DNA of 64,000 nucleotides from Leptodesmis sichuanensis A121 (GCF_021379005.1 NZ_CP075171.1:3844001-3908000), one strand, 5' to 3'; positions 43,158 through 52,134 are shown, counted from the stretch's first letter. Notes: a model not told the origin generated them from the sequence alone. Translations and numbers: made by a program.

Positions 43158-44109
43158 TAGCCCTACGAAAGCACGTTAGGACAATATTTGAAAGCAGCAT
43201 CAACACAGTCACGAAAACTGTCAAATTCATCCCAGCGTTGTCGCATCCAATTTTTGAGCACAAACCACCAATGCTCAATTTGATTTAAGTCAGGGGAATA
43301 GGCGGGTAGATACCAAATCTCACAGCCTACTGCAGCCACGATTTCATCAATGTATTGAGAGCAGTGAAAACTGGCATTGTCAATCACAATCACCCTACCT
43401 GGTTGCAACTGAGGCAGCAAACAGTGCTCTAACCACATCTCGAACAAGTCTCGGTTACATGAGCCTTCAAAGGTCAGAGGGGCAATTAGGTGACGTTGAC
43501 ACAGTGCCGCTATCCAACTCACTCGCTCCGTCCGTTTGCCTGATTTAAAGGCAGCAAAGCGCTGTCCAATTTCGCAGTAGCCATAGGGATAATCCTCGCG
43601 ATTGTCGATGCCTGCTTCATCTACATAGATAATCTCGTCTGCCGATTTCGTCTTCAACTGCTCGCGGAACGCTTGACGCTGGAGTTCATCTCGTTCTCGG
43701 TAGCCGTAAGTTTTTTTTTCCGACTCACCCCAATCTTTTTCAAGGCATCACTGATGTTCTGTTGACTGACGTTGTCTCCCCACAATTGAGCCATCTGCGC
43801 TTGCGTCTTGCCACCATGCTGTTGGACAAAGGCGCGAAAGCGATCCCAATCCGTAATTTTTTGCCGACTGCCGGTTTGAAATCCCGTTACGGCTCGGCAA
43901 TCTCCCGTTTGTTCCAGACGTTTCAACCACAAGTCCAAGGTGTTGCGACTGATGTGCAACATCCGGCAGACCTCGCTTTTGCGTTCACCACGACCAACGG
44001 CCTCGATCGCTTTGCAGCGAAGGTCGTAACTGTAGGGAGATGGCATGGTGTGACTCCTGACACTAGTTCTATCTCTAGAATAGCGTCCTAACACCACTTC
44101 GTAGGGCTA
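43158..44109 (-). mobile_element. IS630-family element, complete copy
   Basis: The ends are TAGCCCTACGAA and its mirror TTCGTAGGGCTA, flanked by TA on both sides (43156-43157, 44110-44111), the standard IS630 target. The length is 952 bases. It lies inverted relative to the truncated copy at 29286-30162. Confidence 0.92.
43163..44046 (-). CDS. IS630 transposase, frames joined by slippage on an A9 run
   Basis: The first frame starts at 44046 (MPSPYSYDLRCKAIEAVGRG) and carries the helix-turn-helix. The second (to 43163) carries the DDE domain (IIYVDEAGIDNRED, VIVIDNASFHCS, SPDLNQIEHWW). The junction is a run of nine A near 43715, and a -1 shift there yields KKTYGYRERDELQRQAFREQ. The truncated copy 1 has eight A at this place. 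Many IS630 elements make transposase by such a shift, so this copy may be active. Confidence 0.85.
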
Positions 44110-44116
44110 TACTGCG

Positions 44117-44864
44117 TCATGCCTCCTTGCCTTCGATGATGCGGATGGTAGGAATGGTGTCAAGCAAAAAGAGATGACGGCGCAGGGGATGATCGGTGGC
44201 GTAGAGGCGTTGGAAGATGGCCCGCAGGGCAGCGAGTTTGTCGCCTGGGATGTCGTCGATCGCGGGGAGAGCTTCGGCTTGCAGGAGGGGAGCGAAGCTG
44301 AGGTTGTGGGCGTGGAGGTCTGCGGGCAGGTAGAGTTCGTAGACGAGGGCGTTGATCAGTTGCTCAAAATAGTCGAGCATGAGTTTATCGCTGGGGTCGT
44401 GAAGGCTCTGGGTGGTGAGGTGGAGGATGTAGGAGACAAGGGTTTCAATGGTGCCTTTGTCGCGCTCTGAGGCTGGGGGAATGGAGATTTGTGTCACATA
44501 CATTGGCTTGAATTCATAAAAACCACCCTGTTTAGAAGCAGCAGTTTGTTGAATAAACCACCACATAACCTTGGAGTTGAGAATTCCTAGAATGAATTCA
44601 ACCTCATCGGTAACACAAATATTTGTTTTATCGTTGCCGTAATATCCAGAATAATCAGCGGCGTAATCGGCTGATTGGGCGATCGCTGGAATAAAAATCT
44701 TCGATCGCTCAAACTCCTGCCAGTAGATACAAGACCGCAGTTCCCAGAAAAACTTGCCTTGATCGTACCGTTTAATCAGGGCTTCTCTGAATTGAGAAAA
44801 GTGGTGATGAATGGCTGGATAGGTTTGAGCAAAAATTTGTTCGGCTTTTGGCTCAGGTTTACCT
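44117..44864 (-). pseudogene. Eco57I-type methyltransferase, C-terminal part after IS1634
   Basis: This is the target-recognition and tail region of the methyltransferase that begins at 51470. It opens TGKPEPKAEQIFAQTYPAIH and continues REALIKRYDQGKFFWELRSC and YWQEFERSKIFIPAIAQSAD. The segment GILNSKVMWWFIQQTAASKQ is typical of the TaqI-like specificity domain. It cannot be translated as part of the enzyme, because IS1634 and IS982 (44871-47656) separate it from the catalytic part. A short frame entering from the IS1634 end exists but is an artefact of the junction. Confidence 0.88.
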
Positions 44865-44870
44865 GTCCAA

Positions 44871-46617
44871 CTCACATTCCGCACTTCCAACTGGCACAAT
44901 AGGATTAAGATTGTCCTCAACAAAGTAAGTAATACCGCCGACAGGCAGAACCGAAAAATTGGAGAATATGGCGGCGATCGTCAGTGAGATTGACCACTTG
45001 CTGAACCCCATTGAGCACGACATAATGCACTGCCATAAAACACTGAAAGACCCAACGTAGGGTCGGGCGTTGAGTGCCTTTGCCAAGCTGGTTGGGCAAG
45101 GTTTGGTTGGCCTGCTGAAGTGCTTGACGGAGTTGGCGTTGGCCCAAGTTGTACACGAGCAAGCACAAGCCCATGATCATAGCAAGTGCCATGATCCGTT
45201 CTGGGGATTTGAGGAAGACACTGGAAGCAAAGAACAGAGGGTCTTTGAGAAACCGAAAGCCCCGCTCATTCCCTTGTTGCCCTTTGTATTCCTCCAGCGC
45301 CTGTTGCGCGCTTAATTGCTCAGACTCGAGAACATTGGTTGCCAGAATGAAGCGCCCAGCCCGTTGCTGATGTCTGGCCACAACCGTAGTATTCAAAGTT
45401 AACGAGGCTTGAGGGTGATAGGTAATGCGACTGGGAGGATGACCCCGTTTGGGCTTACCCGGTTTGTCATAGTGCACCGTTTGCTTCACACCCATTCCAT
45501 CCAGTTGATGCCACGGTAGCTTCTGTCCAAATTTTTCGAGTGCGGCTATCGCATCAGCTTCGCAAGCAAATTCTTGAGCGCATAATTGTCGTAATTGCGA
45601 TTGCCAATGGGCGGTTGCCTGGGTCAAGGTTTTATCTAACTTCTTGAGGTCAGCCTGTTTGCGTTTCTGGCTTTCGACCACCAACCATCGCTGTTGGACA
45701 CCGCCATAGTCGCAGCAGACAGTCGCAATCCGATACCCTTCCAGCTCCGTAGTCTCGAACGCAGCGTCTGCCAACTGGCTGATTAACTCCGATGCTGCAT
45801 TCAGCGTCAACGGCACTCGGGTCAGCCATCGCAACCCGGACACCTGTTGCAAGTTTTGCTCACTGTAGAGGGCAGCATCCGCCACATACAACCCCTCAAA
45901 GTTCCACTGCGACTTAAACTCCTGCATCAAGTCAGCAAAGCGGGTTTTATCGGACTGATTACCGTCGGCTAACTCAATGAACGCGGGAATCTCTCCATCC
46001 CCCCAACACACCAAATTCATCACAAACTGCTTCAGGTCAGGACGACGGTCCCGCGAATAGCCATAGGTGATGTGAATCGGAACAGGGGCAACGCCCTCAG
46101 TCACCTGGGACTCCGGCAAATACTCGCCCTCCACCGAAAGTGAAGTCGAGTCGAAATGGGCGCTCTTGCACACGACTCCAAATTTGCGGGCCGCCGTCAG
46201 GCAAATGGCCATAAATATTGGGCTTAGTCCGCCCAAGTACAGGGCGTCGAGGACTCGTCCTAACCGGTCGTCATTGAGATGCGCCGCCAGTACTCCTGCG
46301 CCCAGCAAATGTTCCGTTGCTTTCCCCACAAAGAATTGTTCAAACAGGTACAACGGCGCAGATACCAGCCCTAATCCATTCAGAATCATGGCTTTTACCG
46401 CCACCCCTGGGCTAATTTGCTCTCGCGGGTCTTCTCCCAAATGTTGGTTGATCTGCTCCACAATCTTTAACTCGTCTACCAATCCGGCCACGATGCCCAG
46501 ATGATCCAGGTTCTGCACAATCAATTCGCCGTTCAACAGCACCCCCTCCGCTGTCAGCCTTTTAGAAAATTATGCGACTAAATTCCCGATGTGACACTTC
46601 AAAGGGCGGAATGTCGG
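44871..46617 (-). mobile_element. IS1634-family insertion sequence with 6-base duplication
   Basis: It is flanked by GTCCAA at 44865-44870 and 46618-46623. The inverted ends are CTCACATTCCGC and CCGACATTCCGC (read inward), with further matches ending in CAC. The length is 1747 bases, one transposase gene. It sits in the methyltransferase reading frame. Confidence 0.92.
44917..46542 (-). CDS. IS1634-family transposase (DUF4277 N-terminus)
   Basis: The 541-residue protein starts, after a GTG preceded by GGAGGGG, with the DUF4277 region (VQNLDHLGIVAGLVDELKIV). DDE elements follow: SAHFDSTSLSVEGEY, EGLYVADAALYSEQNL and the final Glu in the segment ALEEYKGQQGNERGFRFLKD. The C-terminal half, with ERIMALAMIMGLCLLVYNLG, is also typical. 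The frame is complete, so the element may be mobile. Confidence 0.92.
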   Translation of the reverse strand: MLLNGELIVQNLDHLGIVAGLVDELKIVEQINQHLGEDPREQISPGVAVKAMILNGLGLVSAPLYLFEQFFVGKATEHLLGAGVLAAHLNDDRLGRVLDALYLGGLSPIFMAICLTAARKFGVVCKSAHFDSTSLSVEGEYLPESQVTEGVAPVPIHITYGYSRDRRPDLKQFVMNLVCWGDGEIPAFIELADGNQSDKTRFADLMQEFKSQWNFEGLYVADAALYSEQNLQQVSGLRWLTRVPLTLNAASELISQLADAAFETTELEGYRIATVCCDYGGVQQRWLVVESQKRKQADLKKLDKTLTQATAHWQSQLRQLCAQEFACEADAIAALEKFGQKLPWHQLDGMGVKQTVHYDKPGKPKRGHPPSRITYHPQASLTLNTTVVARHQQRAGRFILATNVLESEQLSAQQALEEYKGQQGNERGFRFLKDPLFFASSVFLKSPERIMALAMIMGLCLLVYNLGQRQLRQALQQANQTLPNQLGKGTQRPTLRWVFQCFMAVHYVVLNGVQQVVNLTDDRRHILQFFGSACRRYYLLC

Positions 46618-46657
46618 GTCCAAGGATGCTGCTTATTTTCTGAAGATTCAATTTTGA
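46618..46657 (-). pseudogene. 40-base methyltransferase sliver between two ISs
   Basis: Reads KIESSENKQHPW in the methyltransferase frame. It supplies exactly the bases needed to join the 5' part (to 47657) with the 3' part (from 44864). It is the original sequence between the IS982 and IS1634 insertion points. Confidence 0.85.
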
Positions 46658-46663
46658 TTAGAT

Positions 46664-47656
46664 ACGCGATGTGCGACTAAAACTACTGTGACACAAGCTG
46701 GTCGAACTGCAAGGGGTCAGCACTGTGACGGTTGAGCCATCGACAAACGGTATGAGCTAGAAGCTTGCGATTGATGCGACTGGTCAAATGCCATAAATCT
46801 CGTGCCCAGACCTTCTCAATTGAGAAGCGTTCGACTAATTGCCCAATCACCGTTTCAATCAGTCGTCTAATTCGTTGGAGTAACGCCACCCAAGCAGGCT
46901 CACGAGTATCCTGCATATTGGAGCGCAGGGCAGTTTCTAGTTCAATCCCCACAGCTCGAAGCTCTTGCTGGAGAGCGGCAGAGAGGTAACCTTTGTCGCC
47001 AATGAGCCAACCATGAATCGTCTGCACCATGTCCCACAATGCCTCGCGTTCACTGCCATTGGCTGGGGTGAGGCTAAACCCTGTAATCACCCCTGTTGCA
47101 CTGATGAGCAAATGACCATGAAAGCCATAATAGAACTGCTTTTTAGCCGCGCAGTAACCGTAAGCAGCAATCCCCTTGAAACTGCGACACTCCGGGGCAC
47201 GACTAAACCCACACAACGGGATAGGAATGCCATCGACCAGATGCACCTCATCAGCAAAAGCCCCTAACTCAGTGGACAGGTGCTGCTGGAGTCGTTGCTT
47301 GTACTGCCAGAGGTTTGCAGCCTGACGGACAAAGGCAGAACGACTGCCCAAGCCAGGAAACCACTCCAACCAGTGCCGACGGAAATAGCGCCAAATTGCC
47401 TGGTCTGTATCAATCCCTTGGTACTCTGCCACAATTTCCATCGTCATTACCTCACTGTCGGACAAGGCAGGGGCAAATCCTTTGGCTCGGATGGGTTGCC
47501 CTTGAGTGATTGCCTTCAGCAAATCGTCCACACAGCAAAAAACTGCAATGATAAACTCTTCGATAGTAAACATAAGTCCCACTCGCGCTAGATAGGTTGT
47601 ACTTCTAGCATCGTTCAGTGGGGCTTTCCTTTGCCAAACTTAGTTGCACATCGCGT
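46664..47656 (-). mobile_element. IS982-family insertion sequence with 6-base duplication
   Basis: The duplicated target TTAGAT lies at 46658-46663 and 47657-47662. The inverted ends are ACGCGATGTGCGACTAA at the left, with one mismatch at the right. The length is 993 bases, as expected for IS982. Confidence 0.92.
46683..47573 (-). CDS. IS982-family transposase
   Basis: About 296 residues beginning MFTIEEFIIAVFCCVDDLLK. DDE blocks are HLVDGIPIPLCGFSRA, the HGHLLISATGVITGFSLTPA segment, WLIGDKGYLSAALQQEL and IRRLIETVIGQLVERFSIEK with the last Glu. The length and order match IS982. Three upstream codons are open (GTG at 47582), but the ATG is favoured. The frame is intact. Confidence 0.92.
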   Translation of the reverse strand: MFTIEEFIIAVFCCVDDLLKAITQGQPIRAKGFAPALSDSEVMTMEIVAEYQGIDTDQAIWRYFRRHWLEWFPGLGSRSAFVRQAANLWQYKQRLQQHLSTELGAFADEVHLVDGIPIPLCGFSRAPECRSFKGIAAYGYCAAKKQFYYGFHGHLLISATGVITGFSLTPANGSEREALWDMVQTIHGWLIGDKGYLSAALQQELRAVGIELETALRSNMQDTREPAWVALLQRIRRLIETVIGQLVERFSIEKVWARDLWHLTSRINRKLLAHTVCRWLNRHSADPLQFDQLVSQ

Positions 47657-48017
47657 TTAGATATAAGTCAGCATAGTCAATCACCCACCGTTTTACATCG
47701 CGTCCGCGCAGGAAGGGTTTGAGGACTTCAGCAGAGGAGGAGTGTTCGGCAATCAGTCGGTCGCGGGTAGCTCTATCCACCACAAATGCTTCATTCAAGC
47801 CTGTTTTAATTCCGTAGTAAAACCGACCGTTGACATATTTCCCCAAGGGGGTGCCTGCCTGGCGCAGTTTTTCCAGCAATCGTAGGCTGGTGCGATCGGC
47901 AAACTGCCAGCCCTCGGCTTTGAGTTCGGCCTGGGGCATCCCAAAGCTTTGGGTTTGTACCACCGTTTCAAATTGCTCTAACGGTTGCCCCATTTCCCAG
48001 TTCAGGGCACGGAAGAG

Positions 48018-48105
48018 GCCCTCATCCCCCCGGCCCCCTTCTCCCTGGGGAGAAGGGGGAGTTCCGGTTCCCCTCTCCCTAGGGAGAGGGGCTAGGGGTG
48101 AGGGT
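48018..48105. repeat. GGGGAGAGGG-type palindromic insertion 3 in the methyltransferase
   Basis: The plus strand has CCCTCATCC near the left edge and GGGTGAGGGT at the right, with CTTCTCCCTGGGGAGAAG and CTCTCCCTAGGGAGAG hairpins inside. It is translated in frame as PLAPLPRERGTGTPPSPQGE. It separates the conserved TIVVIEKGR from FRALNWEMGQ. Confidence 0.82.
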
Positions 48106-49264
48106 CTTCCCTTCTCAATCACCACGATCGTCGGATAAGCAATAGCTGTAAACACCGGGGCATCACCAAAATCAATAATCTGATGAATCCGAGTTTGGCT
48201 GGTTAAGAATTGCCGTAGTTTTTGACCATAGGCGGCCCGAAAATACTTATTCGAGGAAATGAAGGTGAGAACGCCCTGCTCTCGCAGTAGCTTCAGTCCT
48301 CGTTCGTAGAAATAGACATACAGATCGGCGGTGCCTGTAAAACACTCATACTGGGATTTGAACTGTTCCTTCAGGTGTTTAATTTGCTCCTGACGCACAT
48401 AGGGCGGGTTGCCAATGCACACATCAAACCTATCCTTGATGCCAAACATCCACTCCGGGTCAAAGAAACCTGCTGACGCATTTTGGTCGTAGGGATTCCA
48501 TTGGGCCAGTTGGGTCGCGGTATGATCTGCCCAGCCTTCCCGCTTCAGCAATACGGCAATTTCATCCCGCAGTTGTTTGTCTTTTTCACGGTACTTGTTC
48601 TTGGTCGCCTGGGTTCGCGCCGTAAAAATCCGGTGGCGCACCTCTGCCAATTCCTGTTCTTTTTCCTGCACCGCCAAGGCTCCCAGGGTCATCTGGGCAG
48701 GGCGGTCAATACTCATCAGTGTATTGGCGGCAATAAACTTGGTTTCCAGGTTTGGCAGGGGCAAAATGCCGCGATTAGGAGCCGTGTCATCCACCCGTTG
48801 TTCCACAATTAGCGAAATAAAGAACCGCAGCTTGGCAATCTGCACGGCAATGGGTTGAATGTCTACCCCATAGATACTGTTTTCGATCAAAAACAACTTA
48901 CGGGGATAGTCCATTTCGTTATCGGCAAAATCGGCTTCGATCTCTGCCAGCCGTTCTTCCAGTTGCTTAACTGCTGCTTCCCGTGCCTGCTCATAGCTAA
49001 TTTTTTGGGCCTGTTGCAGGTCTTCTAGCACCGGGCGAATTTCCCGTTCTTTTTGTTGATGCTTCCAAAACTCATTGTTGGGATCCAGCTTGCCCAAAAT
49101 AAACACCAGCTTCTGCAACATCCCCATCGGGAACGCCCCGGAACCCACCGCCGGGTCCAGCACTTTCAGGGAGTCGATCGCGGCGATCAGCAACACCGTA
49201 TTTTCCGGATCATCGGCAAAGGGATTATCTGGGGTTTTGTAGTCGAGCAGTTGGCGGAGTTTTT

Positions 49265-49824
49265 CCCTCACCCTAAATCCCTCTCCCTGGGGAGAGGGAC
49301 TTTGATTCCAACTGCCTTCTTCCTGGGGAGAAGGGCTGGGGATGAGGGCAGACAAAATTATCTGTAATGCAGTTTCTAATTGCTCGAAGATTTGTTCATT
49401 TCGTAGACGAAGAACAGTTAACCCTTGAGATTGCATCCAGCTATCCCGATCCGCATCGCGTTCAGTTTGGGTTTCATGAATGCCGCCATCTAGTTCAATG
49501 ACCAGTTTCGCACCATGACAATAAAAATCAGTGATGTATTGCCCAATGTTGTGCTGCCGTCTGAATTTGAAATTGTGCAGGCGGCGATCGCGCAAACATT
49601 CCCATAAAATCTCTTCCGCAGGGGTTTGTTTAGACCTCAGTTCACGGGCGCGTTCTAGGAGTGCGCGGGGAATTTCGCGGAGTTTGCCGCTGATAGGATC
49701 ACCCTCATCCCCCCGACCCCCTGCTTCGCACGTCCTTCGGCCTACTCCCCAGGGAGAAGGGAGAGTAAGAGTAGGAGAGGTTCCGGCTCCCCTCTCCCCA
49801 GGGAGAGGGGCTGGGGGTGAGGGC
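49265..49824 (-). mobile_element. Palindrome-flanked DUF559 endonuclease module inside the methyltransferase
   Basis: The 560-base block is bounded by the same CCCTCACC/GGTGAGGG palindromic repeats at both sides (49265-49350 and about 49700-49824). The DUF559 domain (49350-49695) reads SKQTPAEEILWECLRDRRLH, then KFRRQHNIGQYITDFYCHGA, KLVIELDGGIHETQTERDAD and GLTVLRLRNEQIFEQLETAL. Its PD-(D/E)XK residues (Asp in YITDFYC, Glu and Asp in VIELDG) are intact. The block is in frame throughout and interrupts conserved methyltransferase sequence between the stretch before NALLPS and KLRQLLDYKTPDNPF. The mobility claim is inference from architecture. Confidence 0.75.
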
Positions 49825-50544
49825 AAAAGGGCATTTTCCAAGTACACTAACAGGCTCTCATCCACCATGTAGTCCACCACTTCGCGGGGGGTGTAGAAAG
49901 ACCCCGTTTGCTTCCGCGCCGTCACCTTCGTTTCGGGGTTGTAGGCTGCCAGCAGGTTTTCAAACACCTTGCCCAGCAATTCTGGATCGAGGGCAATCTC
50001 TTCTTCTAGAGGTGTATTTTCGGTAATGGTGAATTTGTAGCGGCTGAAAATGTTGATCAATCCCCGCACCTTAAAGCGTTTCTTCTTGGTGCCATAGACC
50101 TCGTTAAGGTCAATCTCCTGCTCATCTGAGAAAAAGAGATAGTTCGGCACCGAGAGAGGGTTATCCGCCCGGTCAGAAAAACCATCAATTCGCAGCGTTT
50201 GCTTAGGATTTTGCGGGTCAGGCTGGTCTAAACACTCAAATAAGCCCCCGTTGAGGAAGGGGACTTGCTCAAATAGCTGGAGTGCCTGTTCCGGTTGCCT
50301 GAACAAATCGCGGTAACGATAGACGTTATGTACCATGAAGTGCTGATCGCGGCTACCCGGTTTTGCCTTACCGCGAAACTTGCGGTTGTCCGGCTGCTCC
50401 GGTGTGTTCATCTCCTGGTTGAGGGTGGCAAAAAACAGATTTTGCAGAATCGCTTTGTAGTAGGTACTGGCGGTGGGATCGTCCAGGTCAATCAATTCTT
50501 TCAGGTGGGGTAGCTGGAACAGTTCGTCAGGAACGAGGGAATTT

Positions 50545-50630
50545 GCCCTCACCCTAAATCCCTCTCCCTGGGGAGAGGGACTTTGATTCCGGCTCCCTTC
50601 TCCCTGGGGAGAAGGGTTGGGGATGAGGGC
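50545..50630. repeat. GGGGAGAGGG-type palindromic insertion 1 in the methyltransferase
   Basis: Two hairpins (CTCTCCCTGGGGAGAG and CTTCTCCCTGGGGAGAAG) lie between CCCTCACC and GGATGAGGGC. It is translated in frame as IPNPSPQGEGSRNQSPSPQG. It splits the conserved FVWFLKEKR from LVPDELFQL. Confidence 0.85.
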
Positions 50631-51466
50631 GGGTCGTTTTTCTTTCAAGAACCAAACAAAAATCAACCGAGTAATCAACCGAATCAAGCTCACCGAATCC
50701 AGTCCCTCTTCATCTTTGGGCGCATCATCCGGGAAGCGCACCTGTTGCCGTGCCCAAAAATACCAGTCGGAAATTTCCTGAAAAAATCGCTTATTCAGTT
50801 CGGTGCTGTCGAGGGTCTTTTGCCAGGCCCGGTGCAGTTCCACAAAGTTACTGAACTTGTGGGTTTTGTATAGTTGCTCTAGAGACAGGTCAAACAGGAT
50901 CTCGACATGGGCGCGGTGGGGATTAGCGCAATCAATATCTTTAATGAGTGTTACTTTTTCTAAAACATCCTTCGACTCATCCCGCTTGTGGAGGCGACGA
51001 TTGATAATTGAGAGTGTGAGGGTTTGCCCATGCTTAAACACCAGCATCACGGGCATGGGAAACAGTTTGTTGATTTCGCGGGTGATGCTGGCTAGCTGGC
51101 TGCGGGAGTAAGTGTTACCTGCTAGTTCGATCGCAAAAAACAGATAAGACTCAATAATACTGTTGTCGATTCGAGGTGAACCGCCAAAGTTGAGCCGGAT
51201 TTGTTCTGATCCGGTAATTTCATCTTTAGTCAGTTGGAACATCAGATCGACAAACTGCCACTCTTCTGACCTGGCTGTCTTAGGGTTAAATACTTTGCCC
51301 TGGTCAAATTGGCTGCGGAAGGCATCCACCGTCGGAGAGTCCAGGCGGATCGCTTTATCGGTTTGATAGCCTAAAGTTTGGAATAAACTTTGGGCATGGT
51401 CAGCCAGATTGCCAGTTGAGAAATGGTTGAGCGATCGGGCAATGTCTTGTTTGAGTTTGAGGTCAC

Positions 51467-52132
51467 TCATTGAGTCCTCCCATTGTCTGACCTGTCCAAG
51501 CTGAGCGAAACCAGATACTTCAGAACCTGGGCGACTCGGAGTAAATTGCTATCGGCATCGGAGAGTAAGGTAAAGTTATGGGACAAGGCAAATTCGCTTC
51601 CCTCTAACTTGACAAACAGATAGTCATAGCCATTCGTGACTAATCCAAACATAGGACGACTGGGGTGAGGAGTCGCCGCCATGTAGGCGATCGCCTGGGG
51701 AACAGCTCGCAGCACACTAAACCCACCACGCTTCCCCTCAATCACCACTAACCAAAAATCATCCTGTAACGTCAGCGCATCAATCCGCCCCTCTAAGGTG
51801 ATTCTTCCTTCTTCAGTATCTACCTGGGTCTGAACCTCAACCCACGTTTCTCCCCGAATCCGGTAAGGAGGATCGCACAGTCCTAAGGCATCCAGCAGGG
51901 GTGAAAGTAAAATAATGTTCAGTGTCCCCTCGCTCACTTCACCCTCTTCTAAATAGGCAAGATACCGTTGGGCTAAACGATTCAAAGCCAGTATTTCTTG
52001 ATCCGTGGGTGGTGGCAAAGGGTTTCTCCACTCAGGGAAAAATTCAGGGTTATCGGTGCGGTGTAGACCGAGTTTGTCTTGAATATCCCGAAAATTAAGA
52101 ATGGCTTTGGTAATCGCAGTGACTGGAACCAT
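51467..52132 (-). CDS. HsdR_N-like PD-(D/E)XK restriction endonuclease subunit
   Basis: The 221-residue protein resembles the N-terminal nuclease domain of type I restriction R subunits without the motor. The catalytic strand pair is ITLEGRIDALTLQDDFWLVV followed by IEGKRGGFSVL, giving the D...ExK pattern. The later AVPQAIAYMAATPHPSRPMF and FGLVTNGYDYLFVKLEG fit the family. It starts two bases after the helicase stop, using a GGGAGG site within the helicase end, and its stop overlaps the methyltransferase start by four bases. It probably works with the helicase as the DNA-cutting part of the defence operon. Confidence 0.85.
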   Translation of the reverse strand: MVPVTAITKAILNFRDIQDKLGLHRTDNPEFFPEWRNPLPPPTDQEILALNRLAQRYLAYLEEGEVSEGTLNIILLSPLLDALGLCDPPYRIRGETWVEVQTQVDTEEGRITLEGRIDALTLQDDFWLVVIEGKRGGFSVLRAVPQAIAYMAATPHPSRPMFGLVTNGYDYLFVKLEGSEFALSHNFTLLSDADSNLLRVAQVLKYLVSLSLDRSDNGRTQ

Positions 52133-52134
52133 TG

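Larger units (their letters stand above)
42853..44120 (-). pseudogene. Small toxin-like gene (DUF4258-like) split by IS630 and a frameshift
   Basis: The start survives on the far side of IS630: a ribosome binding site AAGGAGG and an ATG at 44120-44118. Removing IS630 and one TA gives MTQYLKDYQNRSIRLTEERL, then AHILQHPEM, continuing after one missing base near 43085 as SQTEKVLQEPQVVRQSNSDT, RVQLYYRYYEQTMVGAKWLC and VVVKHLPDDAFIITAYLTDK. The product would be about 104 residues. The ATG overlaps the TGA of the methyltransferase (ATGA), placing it in the same operon. The family name is tentative. Related small proteins pair with DUF2283 genes. Confidence 0.7.
47657..51470 (-). pseudogene. Eco57I-type N6-adenine methyltransferase, N-terminal and catalytic part
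   Basis: This is the 5' part of a split gene, running to a stop inside IS982 at 47640. The N-terminal 270 residues match type IIG/PglX-like enzymes (DHAQSLFQTLGYQTD). Motif I is LDPAVGSGAFPMGML near residue 772, and motif IV is VCIGNPPYVRQEQIKHLKEQ near 1018. A TaqI-like recognition region begins near 1120. Three in-frame low-complexity insertions (residues about 280-308, 549-735, 1122-1151) come from palindromic repeats; the middle one includes a DUF559 nuclease domain. With both ISs removed the gene is 4602 bases, 1533 codons plus stop. Its ATG overlaps the stop of the nuclease gene (ATGA). Confidence 0.9.

Noticed and set aside
42853-43278. A 141-codon frame spanning IS630 and the toxin-like gene
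   Set aside because: It is a chimera. The first 40 codons are IS630 antisense, and the real gene starts at 44120 on the other side of the element.
44117-44923. A stand-alone 268-codon gene
   Set aside because: Its first residues come from the IS1634 end. The rest is the C-terminus of the split methyltransferase.
48483-48812. Plus-strand frames within the methyltransferase and helicase genes
   Set aside because: Shadows of long conserved genes on the other strand with clear catalytic motifs.
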